From contig JAPPMG010000061.1 in NCBI GenBank assembly GCA_028819215.1, forward strand, positions 1 to 37,087: a stretch of 37,087 bases of DNA, given 5' to 3'. Position 1 is the stretch's first letter, and every line of letters starts with the position of its first letter. The DNA is from Bryobacterales bacterium (lineage in GTDB: Bacteria > Acidobacteriota > Terriglobia > Bryobacterales > UBA6623). A program made the position numbers and the translations under genes. The notes under the pieces were generated by a model, which saw only the letters and a list, made by a program, of their open reading frames with translations, ran no database searches and was not told the origin of the DNA. Positions 1 through 7,193 of the stretch are shown one piece after another.

Positions 1-58
1 CCGTCCGCTTTGGACTCGGTTATGGCCCACCCGCTGGAATTATGCAAAAGCCTCAGAA

Positions 59-72
59 GACTAAATTTAGTC
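59..72. repeat. 14-bp perfect palindrome in AT-rich patch
   Basis: GACTAAATTTAGTC reads identically on both strands. It stands out because the neighbouring genes are GC-rich. It could be an operator for a gene beyond the left edge, but no promoter or gene is visible beside it, so the role is unknown. Confidence 0.3.
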
Positions 73-229
73 AATTGCCTAATTAAGTGTTAGTTTCGCT
101 CTGAGATGGAACCGTGGGATAGGTGAAGGGCCCTGCCGAAGAACAAAACGCACGATGCCGCCATCAAGAGGGCCCGGCCGGGGAGCGAAACCAGTCCGAT
201 GGGAAAGTTACTCAAGCATCGGAGAGGGC

Positions 230-244
230 CGCCTCCCGGAGGCG
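230..244 (-). terminator. Weak hairpin after octaheme gene
   Basis: A short inverted repeat (CGCCTC / GAGGCG, 3-nt loop) lies 7 bases beyond the stop of the octaheme cytochrome gene. No T-run follows on the minus strand, so if it acts in termination it is not a classical intrinsic terminator. Confidence 0.25.
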
Positions 245-251
245 AAAATGC

Positions 252-1727
252 TCACCGGGCGTATCTTCGGCTAAACGCTTCCCGAGCTGCCTCTCGCGCC
301 GCCTTCTCGGCATCGCTCGTTTGGCCCAAGAACCAGCGATGCATCTCCGATTCCAGGATCGAGTTGAGCCTGGTTTCGAGACGCCTTGCCGCCGCGGCCC
401 GCGGGCCTGTCCGATTGTGCTCGATCAGTTCGCGCACCTGGGGTACGAGCTCCATGTAGAAGCGGTGAGCCACTTCGTACATGCCGTGCCACTGCGTATA
501 GTCCGGAGCCATCATTGCCGCTCCATGCCTGGCCCGACGCCCCTCGTGGTGCCAGAGGAAGAAGTAGGTGAACTCCAACTCTTCGTCGAACTCGACGCTG
601 GTGAGAAGTCCGCTCGAACGAGCCATTTGGAAGAGTTCGGTCGACGGCCGACCGAACTTTTCGTTGTAGAGTTCCACGAGGTCGTCGTACTGCTTGTACC
701 AGTTGCCGACCCATTCCGGGCCGTGGCAGCTTTCGCAGACGTTGCGCATGTCGCGCCTGCGGTCCTCCCAACTCTTGACTTGCTCGCCTTGCTGGATCGC
801 GGCGGCATCGATCTTCTCCGATACCGGGGGTCGCAGCGTCCAAGAAATCCGCTCTCCGACATCGTGCGTCAGGGGCAGATCCCGCGTCGCGCTCATGTGG
901 CAGCTCGTGCATGTCGGACCTTGTTCGAAGTCGTGGCCGGGAATCCACTCCTTTTCCTCCATCATTGGCTCGAACCGGTCTCGGTTCGCCTCGAACGCGA
1001 TCCCGTGCTTGGAGGCTTGATAGACCTCAAGCTGTGGGTGGTCCGGGCCAAGGTGGCAGCGACCGCAGTTCTCCGGGGCCCGGGCTTGCGCCCGCGAAAA
1101 GTCGTGGCGCAGGTGGCAAGCCGTGCACGAGCCGCGAGAGCCGTCCGGGTTGATGCGGCCGATGCCCGTGTTCGGCCATGTCGCTGGATCCAGCCTGCCA
1201 TCCTCCAAGACCTTGACCTCGGAGCCGTGGCACTGTAGGCAGCCGCTCACCGCCGCGGCCGAAGTATTGACTTTGTTGCCGGCGTCGTCAAAGCGTACGA
1301 ACCCTTCGACCACCTCGGCCAGGACATTGTCCAGGCTGCCTAGGATCTCGCCGCCCCGGGAATGGTGGCTTGCATCGAATTCCGCTGTCTCTTGGGCGTG
1401 GCACTCGGCGCAATCTGGCGGCGTCACGATGGTCGAGACCAGCGAGCCCTCGTGCTCGTAGGCATCAATGTCGCCCGGCTGGGCTTGGTGACATTGCAAG
1501 CAGCCGATACCTGACTTGGCGTGCTCGCTGATCTCCCACTGGCCCACGATGCCGGGGGACTTCACGCGATGGCAAGTGACGCAATCGGCGTTCTCGCTGG
1601 TCACCACGGCGTCGGGTGCCCGCACGATCCGCCTGCGGCCCCCTTCCACCCAAGCCACGATCAGAAGAGAGATCATGAACAGAGCCGCAAGGCCGATGAT
1701 CAGTGTCTGCTTTCGTTCCAAGGTCAC
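252..1727 (-). CDS. Membrane-anchored octaheme cytochrome c, HAO superfamily
   Basis: 491 residues. An N-terminal hydrophobic segment (about 8-27) would hold the protein in the membrane facing the periplasm. Eight CxxCH motifs start at Cys49, 76, 106, 163, 201, 221, 273 and 331. A heme-free helical C-terminus follows, containing DYTQWHG (408-414). Eight hemes followed by a helical tail is the layout of the hydroxylamine oxidoreductase / octaheme nitrite reductase superfamily. In true HAO a tyrosine in the C-terminal part cross-links to the catalytic heme; Tyr410 is a candidate but needs a structural alignment. Translation starts at GTG, with AGGAGG 12 nt upstream overlapping the end of the cytochrome b gene. 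It is the third gene of a Rieske / cytochrome b operon, so it probably exchanges electrons with that complex. Whether it reduces or oxidises a nitrogen compound, or only carries electrons, cannot be told from sequence. Confidence 0.88.
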   Translation of the reverse strand: MTLERKQTLIIGLAALFMISLLIVAWVEGGRRRIVRAPDAVVTSENADCVTCHRVKSPGIVGQWEISEHAKSGIGCLQCHQAQPGDIDAYEHEGSLVSTIVTPPDCAECHAQETAEFDASHHSRGGEILGSLDNVLAEVVEGFVRFDDAGNKVNTSAAAVSGCLQCHGSEVKVLEDGRLDPATWPNTGIGRINPDGSRGSCTACHLRHDFSRAQARAPENCGRCHLGPDHPQLEVYQASKHGIAFEANRDRFEPMMEEKEWIPGHDFEQGPTCTSCHMSATRDLPLTHDVGERISWTLRPPVSEKIDAAAIQQGEQVKSWEDRRRDMRNVCESCHGPEWVGNWYKQYDDLVELYNEKFGRPSTELFQMARSSGLLTSVEFDEELEFTYFFLWHHEGRRARHGAAMMAPDYTQWHGMYEVAHRFYMELVPQVRELIEHNRTGPRAAAARRLETRLNSILESEMHRWFLGQTSDAEKAAREAAREAFSRRYAR

Positions 1728-1738
1728 GGTGGTATGAA

Positions 1739-1745
1739 CCCTCCT
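1739..1745 (-). promoter_or_regulatory. Shine-Dalgarno of octaheme gene
   Basis: AGGAGGG on the minus strand overlaps the TAG stop region of the cytochrome b gene and precedes the GTG start of the octaheme gene by about 11 nt. It fixes GTG at 1725-1727 as the start; no ATG lies nearby in frame. Confidence 0.6.
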
Positions 1746-2802
1746 AGGTCATCAGATACAAGGCTTCCCAAACCGTCAGCGCTAGCAACAGCACTACCGC
1801 CGCTCCGCCGACCGCCATGCTGATCTCACTCGCCGGATAGCGCTTGCGGATCCGGCCGTCGATCACCGGCCACAGCACGACCAACAGCAGGAACAGCCCC
1901 TGCGTGACTACCGCCACTTGGTCGGGCATCAGCTTGAGCCAGCGAAACGCCCAGAAGAAGTACCACTCGGGCTTGATGTGCTCCGGCGTCTCCAGCGCGT
2001 TGGCTCTTTCGCCCAGATCCGCCGGGAAGATCAGTGCCAAGCATGTCAGCAAGAACATCAAGAACAGCGCCAGTGCGACTTCCGTCAGGAAGTGGTTGGG
2101 AAAGAAGGGAAACGGCTCGGAATCGGAGGTCTTGGGCGATCCCAGTTCCGAGACGCCGTGGGCGCGGACCAGGTAGATGTGGATCGCGAGGCAGCCGATC
2201 ATCAGCGTTGGAATCGCCCCGATGTGAAGCACGAAGAGCCGCGTGAGCATGTTCTGGCCGACGGTGTCGCCGCCACGCAAGAAACCTGCCAGCTGATCCC
2301 CCAGGAGCGGGATCGCCGAAAGGATGTTCGCGGCCACCGTGGCGCCCCAGTAAGAGAGCTGCTCCCACACTAGGGAGTACCCCGTGAAACCGGCGCCGAG
2401 AGTCAGCAGCAGCAAGCCGCAACCGACCATCCAGTTCAGCTCGCGCGGGGGCCGGTACGCTCCCGTGAAAAACACGCGCAGCATGTGGAGCAGCATCGCG
2501 ATGATCATCAGGTGCGAAGACCACTTGTGGATGCTGCGCAAGTAGCTTCCGAAGCGAACCTCGCCGCTGATCGCCGCAACGCTGTCGTACGCGAATTCCG
2601 GGCTGGGAACGTAGTAGAAGGTCAGCAGGATGCCGCTCGCGATCTGAACGACGAACAAGTACGCAGGGGTTCCGCCGATGCACCACCACCAACGCCTGAG
2701 GTGTCCGGGAATGGGCTCGCTCCCGATCGCCGTGAGGGCCTCTTGGTCCACGGGGAACCTTGACCGCAGCCACCGCGCGGGATCGCTCAGCCAATGCCTC
2801 AT
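1744..2802 (-). CDS. b6-type cytochrome b, fused b6 + subunit IV form
   Basis: 352 residues. This is the quinol-oxidising diheme cytochrome b of a Rieske/cytochrome b complex in the cytoplasmic membrane. The first half has four membrane helices with heme ligands His92/His106 (14 apart) and His193/His208 (15 apart). The 14/15 spacing is that of cytochrome b6, not of bc1 cytochrome b (14/14). Cys41 in WCIGG sits where b6 carries the cysteine that binds heme c(i). The second half has three helices, like subunit IV, with the Qo-site PEWY motif at 278-281. Its ATG overlaps the Rieske stop codon (ATGA), and it is followed after 16 bases by the octaheme gene. No separate cytochrome c1 or f gene is present in the operon, so the octaheme protein may take that place (inference). 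Confidence 0.93.
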   Translation of the reverse strand: MRHWLSDPARWLRSRFPVDQEALTAIGSEPIPGHLRRWWWCIGGTPAYLFVVQIASGILLTFYYVPSPEFAYDSVAAISGEVRFGSYLRSIHKWSSHLMIIAMLLHMLRVFFTGAYRPPRELNWMVGCGLLLLTLGAGFTGYSLVWEQLSYWGATVAANILSAIPLLGDQLAGFLRGGDTVGQNMLTRLFVLHIGAIPTLMIGCLAIHIYLVRAHGVSELGSPKTSDSEPFPFFPNHFLTEVALALFLMFLLTCLALIFPADLGERANALETPEHIKPEWYFFWAFRWLKLMPDQVAVVTQGLFLLLVVLWPVIDGRIRKRYPASEISMAVGGAAVVLLLALTVWEALYLMT

Positions 2803-3287
2803 CCCGTATTCACGACCGCATACAGCGAGTTGCCGTCAACTTCCAAGCGATAAGCTTGCAGGCGCTGGCCGGCTTGGGCCGGAGGGCCGGAAATCCCCTC
2901 GCCATCTGCACTGAACACGCCTGCGTGGCACGGGCAGATGTACTGGTCCGCGCCATCGTCATAATGCACCCGGCAGCCAAGATGCGGGCAGCGGTCGGAG
3001 TACCCCCGAAACGCCAATCCGCTCGCCGTTTCCTCGCTATGGCCGCAGGTGACGACGAGATGATCGCCTGACGGCAATTCGAAGACGCGGCTGAGCCCCG
3101 GAGCAAAGGCAGAGGCGAATCCTAGGAACACGCGCTGTGTTCGGGTTCTGCGCCTCGCCGGCAGCAGGAATGCTACAGCGAACCCAGTTAGCGTGCCGAA
3201 GCTTGCGGCTAGGCTGCCCAGCACAGCCGCTCCAAGCCACCGTCGGCGTGGCTCGATTCGATCTTGCGCGCTCGCCTTAGCGTCCAC
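2799..3287 (-). CDS. Rieske [2Fe-2S] protein of cytochrome b complex
   Basis: 162 residues from the GTG chosen here. A basic N-terminus precedes one membrane helix (about 19-43), which anchors the periplasmic cluster domain. The cluster boxes are CPHLGC (100-105) and CPCHAG (118-123). They supply Cys100, His102, Cys118 and His121 as ligands, with Cys105 and Cys120 forming the usual disulfide. The protein moves the first quinol electron to the high-potential acceptor. The frame is open to another start at 3416, but the extra 43 residues look unlike a Rieske N-terminus, and a TACAAT hexamer lies 10 nt before the chosen GTG. The stop overlaps the cytochrome b start, so the genes are translationally coupled. 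Confidence 0.9.
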   Translation of the reverse strand: MDAKASAQDRIEPRRRWLGAAVLGSLAASFGTLTGFAVAFLLPARRRTRTQRVFLGFASAFAPGLSRVFELPSGDHLVVTCGHSEETASGLAFRGYSDRCPHLGCRVHYDDGADQYICPCHAGVFSADGEGISGPPAQAGQRLQAYRLEVDGNSLYAVVNTG

Positions 3288-3297
3288 TCCTAGTCTG

Positions 3298-3303
3298 ATT
3301 GTA
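3298..3303 (-). promoter_or_regulatory. Candidate -10 box of the Rieske operon
   Basis: TACAAT on the minus strand ends 10 nt before the GTG start of the Rieske gene. No convincing -35 element is seen 16-18 nt upstream. If used, the mRNA would have a leader of only a few bases. Confidence 0.4.
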
Positions 3304-3500
3304 GACCCGTGACTCAGCGCTAGATGGACGGGGCAACCTGGCCATCGCAAGCATCGATTTCTTGGGTCTGGGCCGGACCGGTCGGGCCTCGCTTGACGCT
3401 GGCCGGAGAGGACCACATCGGCTCTTGCGCACCATTCTGGCGAGAGTCAAGGGCTGCCCTGCGATCGGCCTGCTCGCGCCGCCGGCCAGGCTCGATGGCT

Positions 3501-4997
3501 TCAGGCTTCTACGAATAGCCTGGAAAGGCGCTCGACCTCCGCTGGCTTGGCTGCGGCGATGTTCTCGTCTTCGAACGGGTCGGCTTCGCGGTCGAACAAT
3601 TGCCTGGGCTCCGAGCCGAATCCCTCTAGCAGCTTGTAGCGTTGGTCTTGCACGAATCGCCATGGCCCGTCCCTAATGGTCAGCGCCGACCGCGAGTATT
3701 CCCGGTGGTGTTCTGTCGCACTCTCCAGCAGAGGGCGCAACGATCGTCCGTCCTGGTATTCCAGCGTTCCAGCCTCGGCGTAGTCCATGAACGTAGCGGT
3801 CACGTCGATCAGGCTCGCCATCGCCTGGCTTTCCGCCCCGTTGCGCACGCCTGGCCCGGCAATGCTAAGTGGCACGCCCGCGGAAGGCTGATGCGGTAAG
3901 CTCTTGCCCCACAGTCCGTGGTCGCCGAGCATTTCTCCGTGGTCGCTGGAGTAGACGATCACGGTGTTGGCGTAGTCGCCGCGCTGCCTGAGCGTGTCGA
4001 CAAACACGCCTAGCCAGCGGTCGATGTTCTCGATCATGGCCGCATAGTTCTGCCGGATTCGGATGTGCTGTTCCGGAGGTATGGGTCCCGGGTAGCTGTG
4101 AGGCTGCTGGAAGCCCTCGATCAGCCTGTCGGGGCCGCGGTAGCGGCTCTCCATGCTCCGGGTGATGTCCATTGGCGGATGGGGCCCGACAAAGTTCAGC
4201 ACGAGGTGCCACGGCTTTCCGTCCGGTGCCCGGTCCAAGAGTTCCAGGCCGTTTCGGGCGATCCAGTTGTCGCAGTAGGCCTCGTCCGGGATGGCCACCG
4301 GGTCGGTCTCGCCCCACCAAGTCTCGCGGCTTAGCAATTCGTCCAACTCCGGGCCGGGGTTGCTCCTGTCGAGTTGGTTCCACTTGACTTTTCCCAAGCG
4401 CTGCAGCTCCCCGGCCCATTGCGTCCCGAGGGGCGGCTCCAGAGAGTCGAGGTAGGCATAGTACGGGTCTTTCGGGCCGACCGGATCCGATCGGTAGGCG
4501 CTTGCACCGCCGCCCTTGCCGCCGTTGTCGATCAGGTCCGAAAAGCCCCACGCATCCATGCTGCCCCTGCCGTCGAGGCCCCAGGAGTAGTCTGCCTTGT
4601 GCAGGTCCAGCTTGCCGCAGCCCATCACGTGATACCCGCTGTCGCGCAGGGCCTTGTAGTAGGTGGTTCGAGCTATGGGGAAATTCTGGCTATTGTTCTC
4701 CACCTCGCACCGCTCGTAAACGCTGCCCGCGGCCAGACACGCGCGCGACGGCCCGCAGACAGGGGAGTCGACCACCGCGTTGGGGAACGAAACTCCCCGC
4801 GCGGACAAGCGGTCCAGGTTGGGGGTCGGAACGGGCACGGCGGGGTTCTTTCCCACCCAGTCAAAGCGGTGCTGGTCCGGGAAGAAAAACAGGAAGTTGG
4901 GGCGGGTTGCCGCGCGCGGGCCGGGTTGTGTCTGGCACCCAGCCAGCGCGGATAGCCCGCTCGCCCCGGCTAGGAAGGCTCGACGGGTGGGTTGCAT
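3501..4997 (-). CDS. Sulfatase (arylsulfatase-type), exported lipoprotein-like
   Basis: 498 residues. The N-terminus begins with twin arginines (Arg5-Arg6) and a hydrophobic stretch ending in LSALAGC (15-21). This looks like a Tat-type signal with a lipobox at Cys21, so the enzyme is probably exported and lipid-anchored. Metal-binding residues follow in FFFPDQ (37-42). Cys81 in CGPSR fits the CxPSR signature of the cysteine that a formylglycine-generating enzyme converts to the catalytic residue. Further conserved sulfatase features include SSDHGEMLGDHGLWGK. The reaction is hydrolysis of a sulfate ester; the substrate (polysaccharide or small aryl sulfate) cannot be told. A TATACT hexamer lies 9 nt before the ATG, with no Shine-Dalgarno. 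The gene lies upstream of the Rieske operon on the same strand, with a gap of about 200 bases, and may be transcribed separately. Confidence 0.92.
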   Translation of the reverse strand: MQPTRRAFLAGASGLSALAGCQTQPGPRAATRPNFLFFFPDQHRFDWVGKNPAVPVPTPNLDRLSARGVSFPNAVVDSPVCGPSRACLAAGSVYERCEVENNSQNFPIARTTYYKALRDSGYHVMGCGKLDLHKADYSWGLDGRGSMDAWGFSDLIDNGGKGGGASAYRSDPVGPKDPYYAYLDSLEPPLGTQWAGELQRLGKVKWNQLDRSNPGPELDELLSRETWWGETDPVAIPDEAYCDNWIARNGLELLDRAPDGKPWHLVLNFVGPHPPMDITRSMESRYRGPDRLIEGFQQPHSYPGPIPPEQHIRIRQNYAAMIENIDRWLGVFVDTLRQRGDYANTVIVYSSDHGEMLGDHGLWGKSLPHQPSAGVPLSIAGPGVRNGAESQAMASLIDVTATFMDYAEAGTLEYQDGRSLRPLLESATEHHREYSRSALTIRDGPWRFVQDQRYKLLEGFGSEPRQLFDREADPFEDENIAAAKPAEVERLSRLFVEA

Positions 4998-5006
4998 GGC
5001 GCTGCC

Positions 5007-5012
5007 AGTATA
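5007..5012 (-). promoter_or_regulatory. Candidate -10 box of sulfatase gene
   Basis: TATACT on the minus strand ends 9 nt before the sulfatase ATG. There is no purine-rich ribosome site between them and no clear -35 box. Confidence 0.35.
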
Positions 5013-5068
5013 CGCCTGTCTGCGCGCCGGCCCGCCCTTGCGGGGACCCGTTTCTAGGATCTCTGCTA

Positions 5069-5434
5069 CTAATTCTGCCGCGGCCTCTGGGCCAAGCCCA
5101 GCAATGCTGCACCTTCGAAAGCCTTCGAGTCGGCCCCGGCCGCCTTGACCTCTTCGAGTTTGGTCTTCTGCTCGGCATTAAGCAGTGCCATCAGCTTCGC
5201 GGTGATCCCCGCGCGCCATTCCCTGCGGGCTCGCCCTTGGGTGCCTTCTGGAGGCCGCTCCCTGCGAATCTCTCGGATCTTGGCGATCTGCTCTTGGTCC
5301 AGGCCGATCGCCTTGACTGCCTCGGTGATGGCCTCGCGACGCTGCTGGGCCTTCGGGTTGGCCTGCCCGTAGGCGGTTGCCGACGCCACCAGCAGCGCGC
5401 ACGCCGCAATGATGAACTGCTTTCTGTGAATCAT
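5069..5434 (-). CDS. Small Spy-like periplasmic protein
   Basis: 121 residues. A clear Sec signal peptide (MIHRKQ followed by a hydrophobic core, ending near AYGQA at about residue 25) is followed by a charged, helical mature part. Segments such as LDQEQIAKIREIR and LNAEQKTKLEEVK resemble the repeated LTxxQ-type helices of Spy/CpxP-like proteins, which act as periplasmic chaperones or metal-responsive proteins. The similarity is in pattern only, and the exact function is unknown. The start at 5434 was chosen because it begins a signal peptide and follows GAAGGACGAG at a normal distance. The frame stays open upstream, but that extension is low complexity and not protein-like. It stands alone on the minus strand between the sulfatase and a DUF4143 ATPase. 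Confidence 0.75.
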   Translation of the reverse strand: MIHRKQFIIAACALLVASATAYGQANPKAQQRREAITEAVKAIGLDQEQIAKIREIRRERPPEGTQGRARREWRAGITAKLMALLNAEQKTKLEEVKAAGADSKAFEGAALLGLAQRPRQN

Positions 5435-5753
5435 GGTTTTCTCGTCCTTCCTCATGCGGGATACAACAGTCTCCCTAGTTCCGCTCGTTGGCGGATAGGG
5501 GTATCTACATGATGTTAGGCGATTGGAGGCTCCCGAGCGCCAACAGTTTTGTAAACTCCACTTCAAAGAACGCAGCCGTCGCCACTTGCGATTCGGACTC
5601 CGAAGCGCGCGATGAGTTCCCGGGCTCCGTGAATGGGACGTCCCTCGCTGTTGAAGGAAGTTCACACCAGGCACGACTGCCAGTGCTTGATTGCCGCGCT
5701 GGGTGGGGGTCGTCACATGCCTTGTAGTCTGGAGTTTTGAGCCAGACGACGAG
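5435..5753. other. Intergenic stretch, no gene seen
   Basis: About 320 bases between the Spy-like gene and the end of the DUF4143 gene. It must hold the promoter of the Spy-like gene, but I cannot pick out a convincing -35/-10 pair. A 10-bp palindrome GGGACGTCCC lies at 5635-5644. Reading frames through it look random. Confidence 0.5.
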
Positions 5754-7001
5754 TCACAGGCAGGCCGCAGGCATCCCAATAACGCGCGGGCTGTAGAGCC
5801 GGGGGTGCTCGTCGTTGTTGACTATAACTCCAAGGCGACAGCCATGTTGGTCCATGAAATCATGGATCGCGCGCAGGTCTCGGGAGCGGACGGTCTGACC
5901 ATGCTTGATTTCGATTGGAATCATTCCAAATCTACCCTCCAGCACCAAGTCAACTTCAGCCCCGTTGGCGGTCCGGTAGTGGGAGTACTCGCAGGGAATC
6001 CCGGCGGCTCCCAGCCCCCGGAGGATCTGCTCGACGATCATCCCCTCCCATGAACGGCCCATCTGCGGGTGTCCCAGCAGTAGGTCGAGATCACTGATTC
6101 GCAAGAGGTGATGGAGCAGGCCAGAATCCCGCATATATCCGCGCGGCCTCTTGACCACACGCTTGCGTGCGGTCTGCGTGAAGGCCGGGATTGTCCTCCA
6201 AAGAAAGGAACCATCTGCAATCTCAAAGTAGTCCCGCGCAGTTGGTTGCGAGACGTCAAGAGCCCGCCCGACCTCAGCGTAGTTGAGAATTGTGCCGGAA
6301 AGGCCGGCAAGGGACTGGATGAATCTGCGGAAGCGATTGCGGTTCAGTCCTGGGAACAGTGCGCCGATATCACGGTGCAGGTAGGTCTGGACGTACTGCT
6401 CCATCCAGACTTGTCGAAATCGGTTTCCGCCCTCGACCCAAGGTTGCGGAAACCCGCCCCAGAGCCAATACTCGTGTAGCGCTTCAATCGCGGATCTGGG
6501 CCGCAACTGGTTCACGAACCGCTCCGGCTCCCAGTCTTCGACCAGTCCCTCGATAAAGAGGCTGGGTGTCTGTTCAAGAGCCTCTGAGAGAGAAAAGGGA
6601 CCCATCTCGATCAGGCCGATCCGTCCCGCCAGGCTTTCTGAGATAGCTCGCGTGAGTCGCGGAGAACTAGAGCCTGTGATGACGAACCGCCCCGGACGGG
6701 ACCTGTCGGCGTCGATCGAGACGCGCAGCGCCTGGAACAGAGCGGGGTATGCTTGCGCTTCGTCGATCACCACCTTGTCCGGATGCAACCGCAAGAACAA
6801 GTCGGGATCGCGTGAGATCGCTTCGAAGTCGGATTGCTTTTCCAGGTCGAATCGAGTCCAGTTCGCGCCCAGTTCCCCAAGCAGCGTGGTCTTTCCACAC
6901 TGCCTGGGCCCGATCAGTCCGACGCAAGGAAAATAGCCCAGGTACTCGTGAAGCAGCGCCGTGTAATGGCGCGGCATAATACCATGCGTTTTCAAATGCA
7001 T
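5754..7001 (-). CDS. AAA-type ATPase with DUF4143 domain
   Basis: 415 residues. The N-terminal half is an AAA_14-type NTPase. The Walker A motif is GPRQCGKTT (31-39) and the Walker B motif is VVIDEAQ (77-83), and a sensor-like ITGSSS follows. The C-terminal part is the DUF4143 region, including NGAEVDLVLEGRFGMIPIEIKHG-like sequence that resembles a PD-(D/E)xK nuclease fold (D..E.K pattern). These proteins are common, often horizontally spread single genes whose cellular role is not known. Base composition looks lower in GC than neighbouring genes, consistent with recent acquisition (impression, not computed). A second in-frame ATG lies at 6977. No Shine-Dalgarno precedes either start. A TATAAT box and a palindrome lie directly over the start region. 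Confidence 0.88.
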   Translation of the reverse strand: MHLKTHGIMPRHYTALLHEYLGYFPCVGLIGPRQCGKTTLLGELGANWTRFDLEKQSDFEAISRDPDLFLRLHPDKVVIDEAQAYPALFQALRVSIDADRSRPGRFVITGSSSPRLTRAISESLAGRIGLIEMGPFSLSEALEQTPSLFIEGLVEDWEPERFVNQLRPRSAIEALHEYWLWGGFPQPWVEGGNRFRQVWMEQYVQTYLHRDIGALFPGLNRNRFRRFIQSLAGLSGTILNYAEVGRALDVSQPTARDYFEIADGSFLWRTIPAFTQTARKRVVKRPRGYMRDSGLLHHLLRISDLDLLLGHPQMGRSWEGMIVEQILRGLGAAGIPCEYSHYRTANGAEVDLVLEGRFGMIPIEIKHGQTVRSRDLRAIHDFMDQHGCRLGVIVNNDEHPRLYSPRVIGMPAACL

Positions 7002-7010
7002 ACTTTGAAA
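6990..7010. promoter_or_regulatory. Inverted repeat over the DUF4143 start, possible operator
   Basis: Arms TTTCAAA and TTTGAAA (7 bp, perfect) are separated by 7 bases. The repeat covers the start codon at 7001 and begins 4 bases after the -10 box, so a protein bound here would block initiation of transcription. Autorepression is an inference. Confidence 0.4.
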
Positions 7011-7014
7011 TTAC

Positions 7015-7043
7015 ATTATACATGTGCGGGCAGCATTTGTCGT
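7015..7043 (-). promoter_or_regulatory. Promoter of DUF4143 gene
   Basis: A perfect -10 hexamer TATAAT occupies 7015-7020. A 4-of-6 match to the -35 box (ACGACA, 7038-7043) sits 17 bp upstream. Transcription would begin only a few bases before the ATG at 7001. Confidence 0.5.
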
Positions 7044-7179
7044 TTGCACCGAAGATCCGACCCTCACGGCACGACACTCGCGAGAGGCTAGGCCTGCCGC
7101 CACCTGTCGGCCATCGGGGTGCGCCCGGCCGCCACAACTCTGCTCCCGATGTGGACAAACGATACGAAAGCTGACGCGC

Positions 7180-7185
7180 TATGAT
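7180..7185 (+). promoter_or_regulatory. Candidate -10 box of HdrD/GlpC-like gene
   Basis: TATGAT ends 8 nt before the GTG start. No ribosome site lies in between. A TGGACA at 7152 is too far away (22 nt) to be a good -35 partner. Confidence 0.35.
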
Positions 7186-7193
7186 CCAATGCT

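Larger units (their letters stand above)
1..251. other. Non-coding left edge
   Basis: No convincing gene lies here. The first 120 bases are AT-richer than the rest of the window and contain a 14-bp perfect palindrome. The remainder is the region downstream of the octaheme cytochrome gene. Open frames across this stretch are low-complexity continuations of antisense frames and resemble no family. Confidence 0.5.

Noticed and set aside
123..1238. Long plus-strand open frame opposite the octaheme cytochrome gene
   Set aside because: It is a mirror of the GC-rich octaheme gene, shows no family motif, and the minus strand has eight heme motifs and a proper start.
1826..2794. Long minus-strand frame overlapping cytochrome b in another phase
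   Set aside because: Arginine- and glycine-rich product without any membrane helices; the cytochrome b frame has all heme ligands and helices.
252..3287. Reading the octaheme/b/Rieske operon as part of an anammox pathway
   Set aside because: No hydrazine synthase, nitrite reductase or nitrite oxidoreductase genes are visible, and the rest of the window is not anammox-like. Only the similarity of operon design is kept.
4502..5512. Plus-strand open frame across the sulfatase start and the Spy-like gene
   Set aside because: Composition typical of an antisense frame, and it would overlap two well-supported genes.
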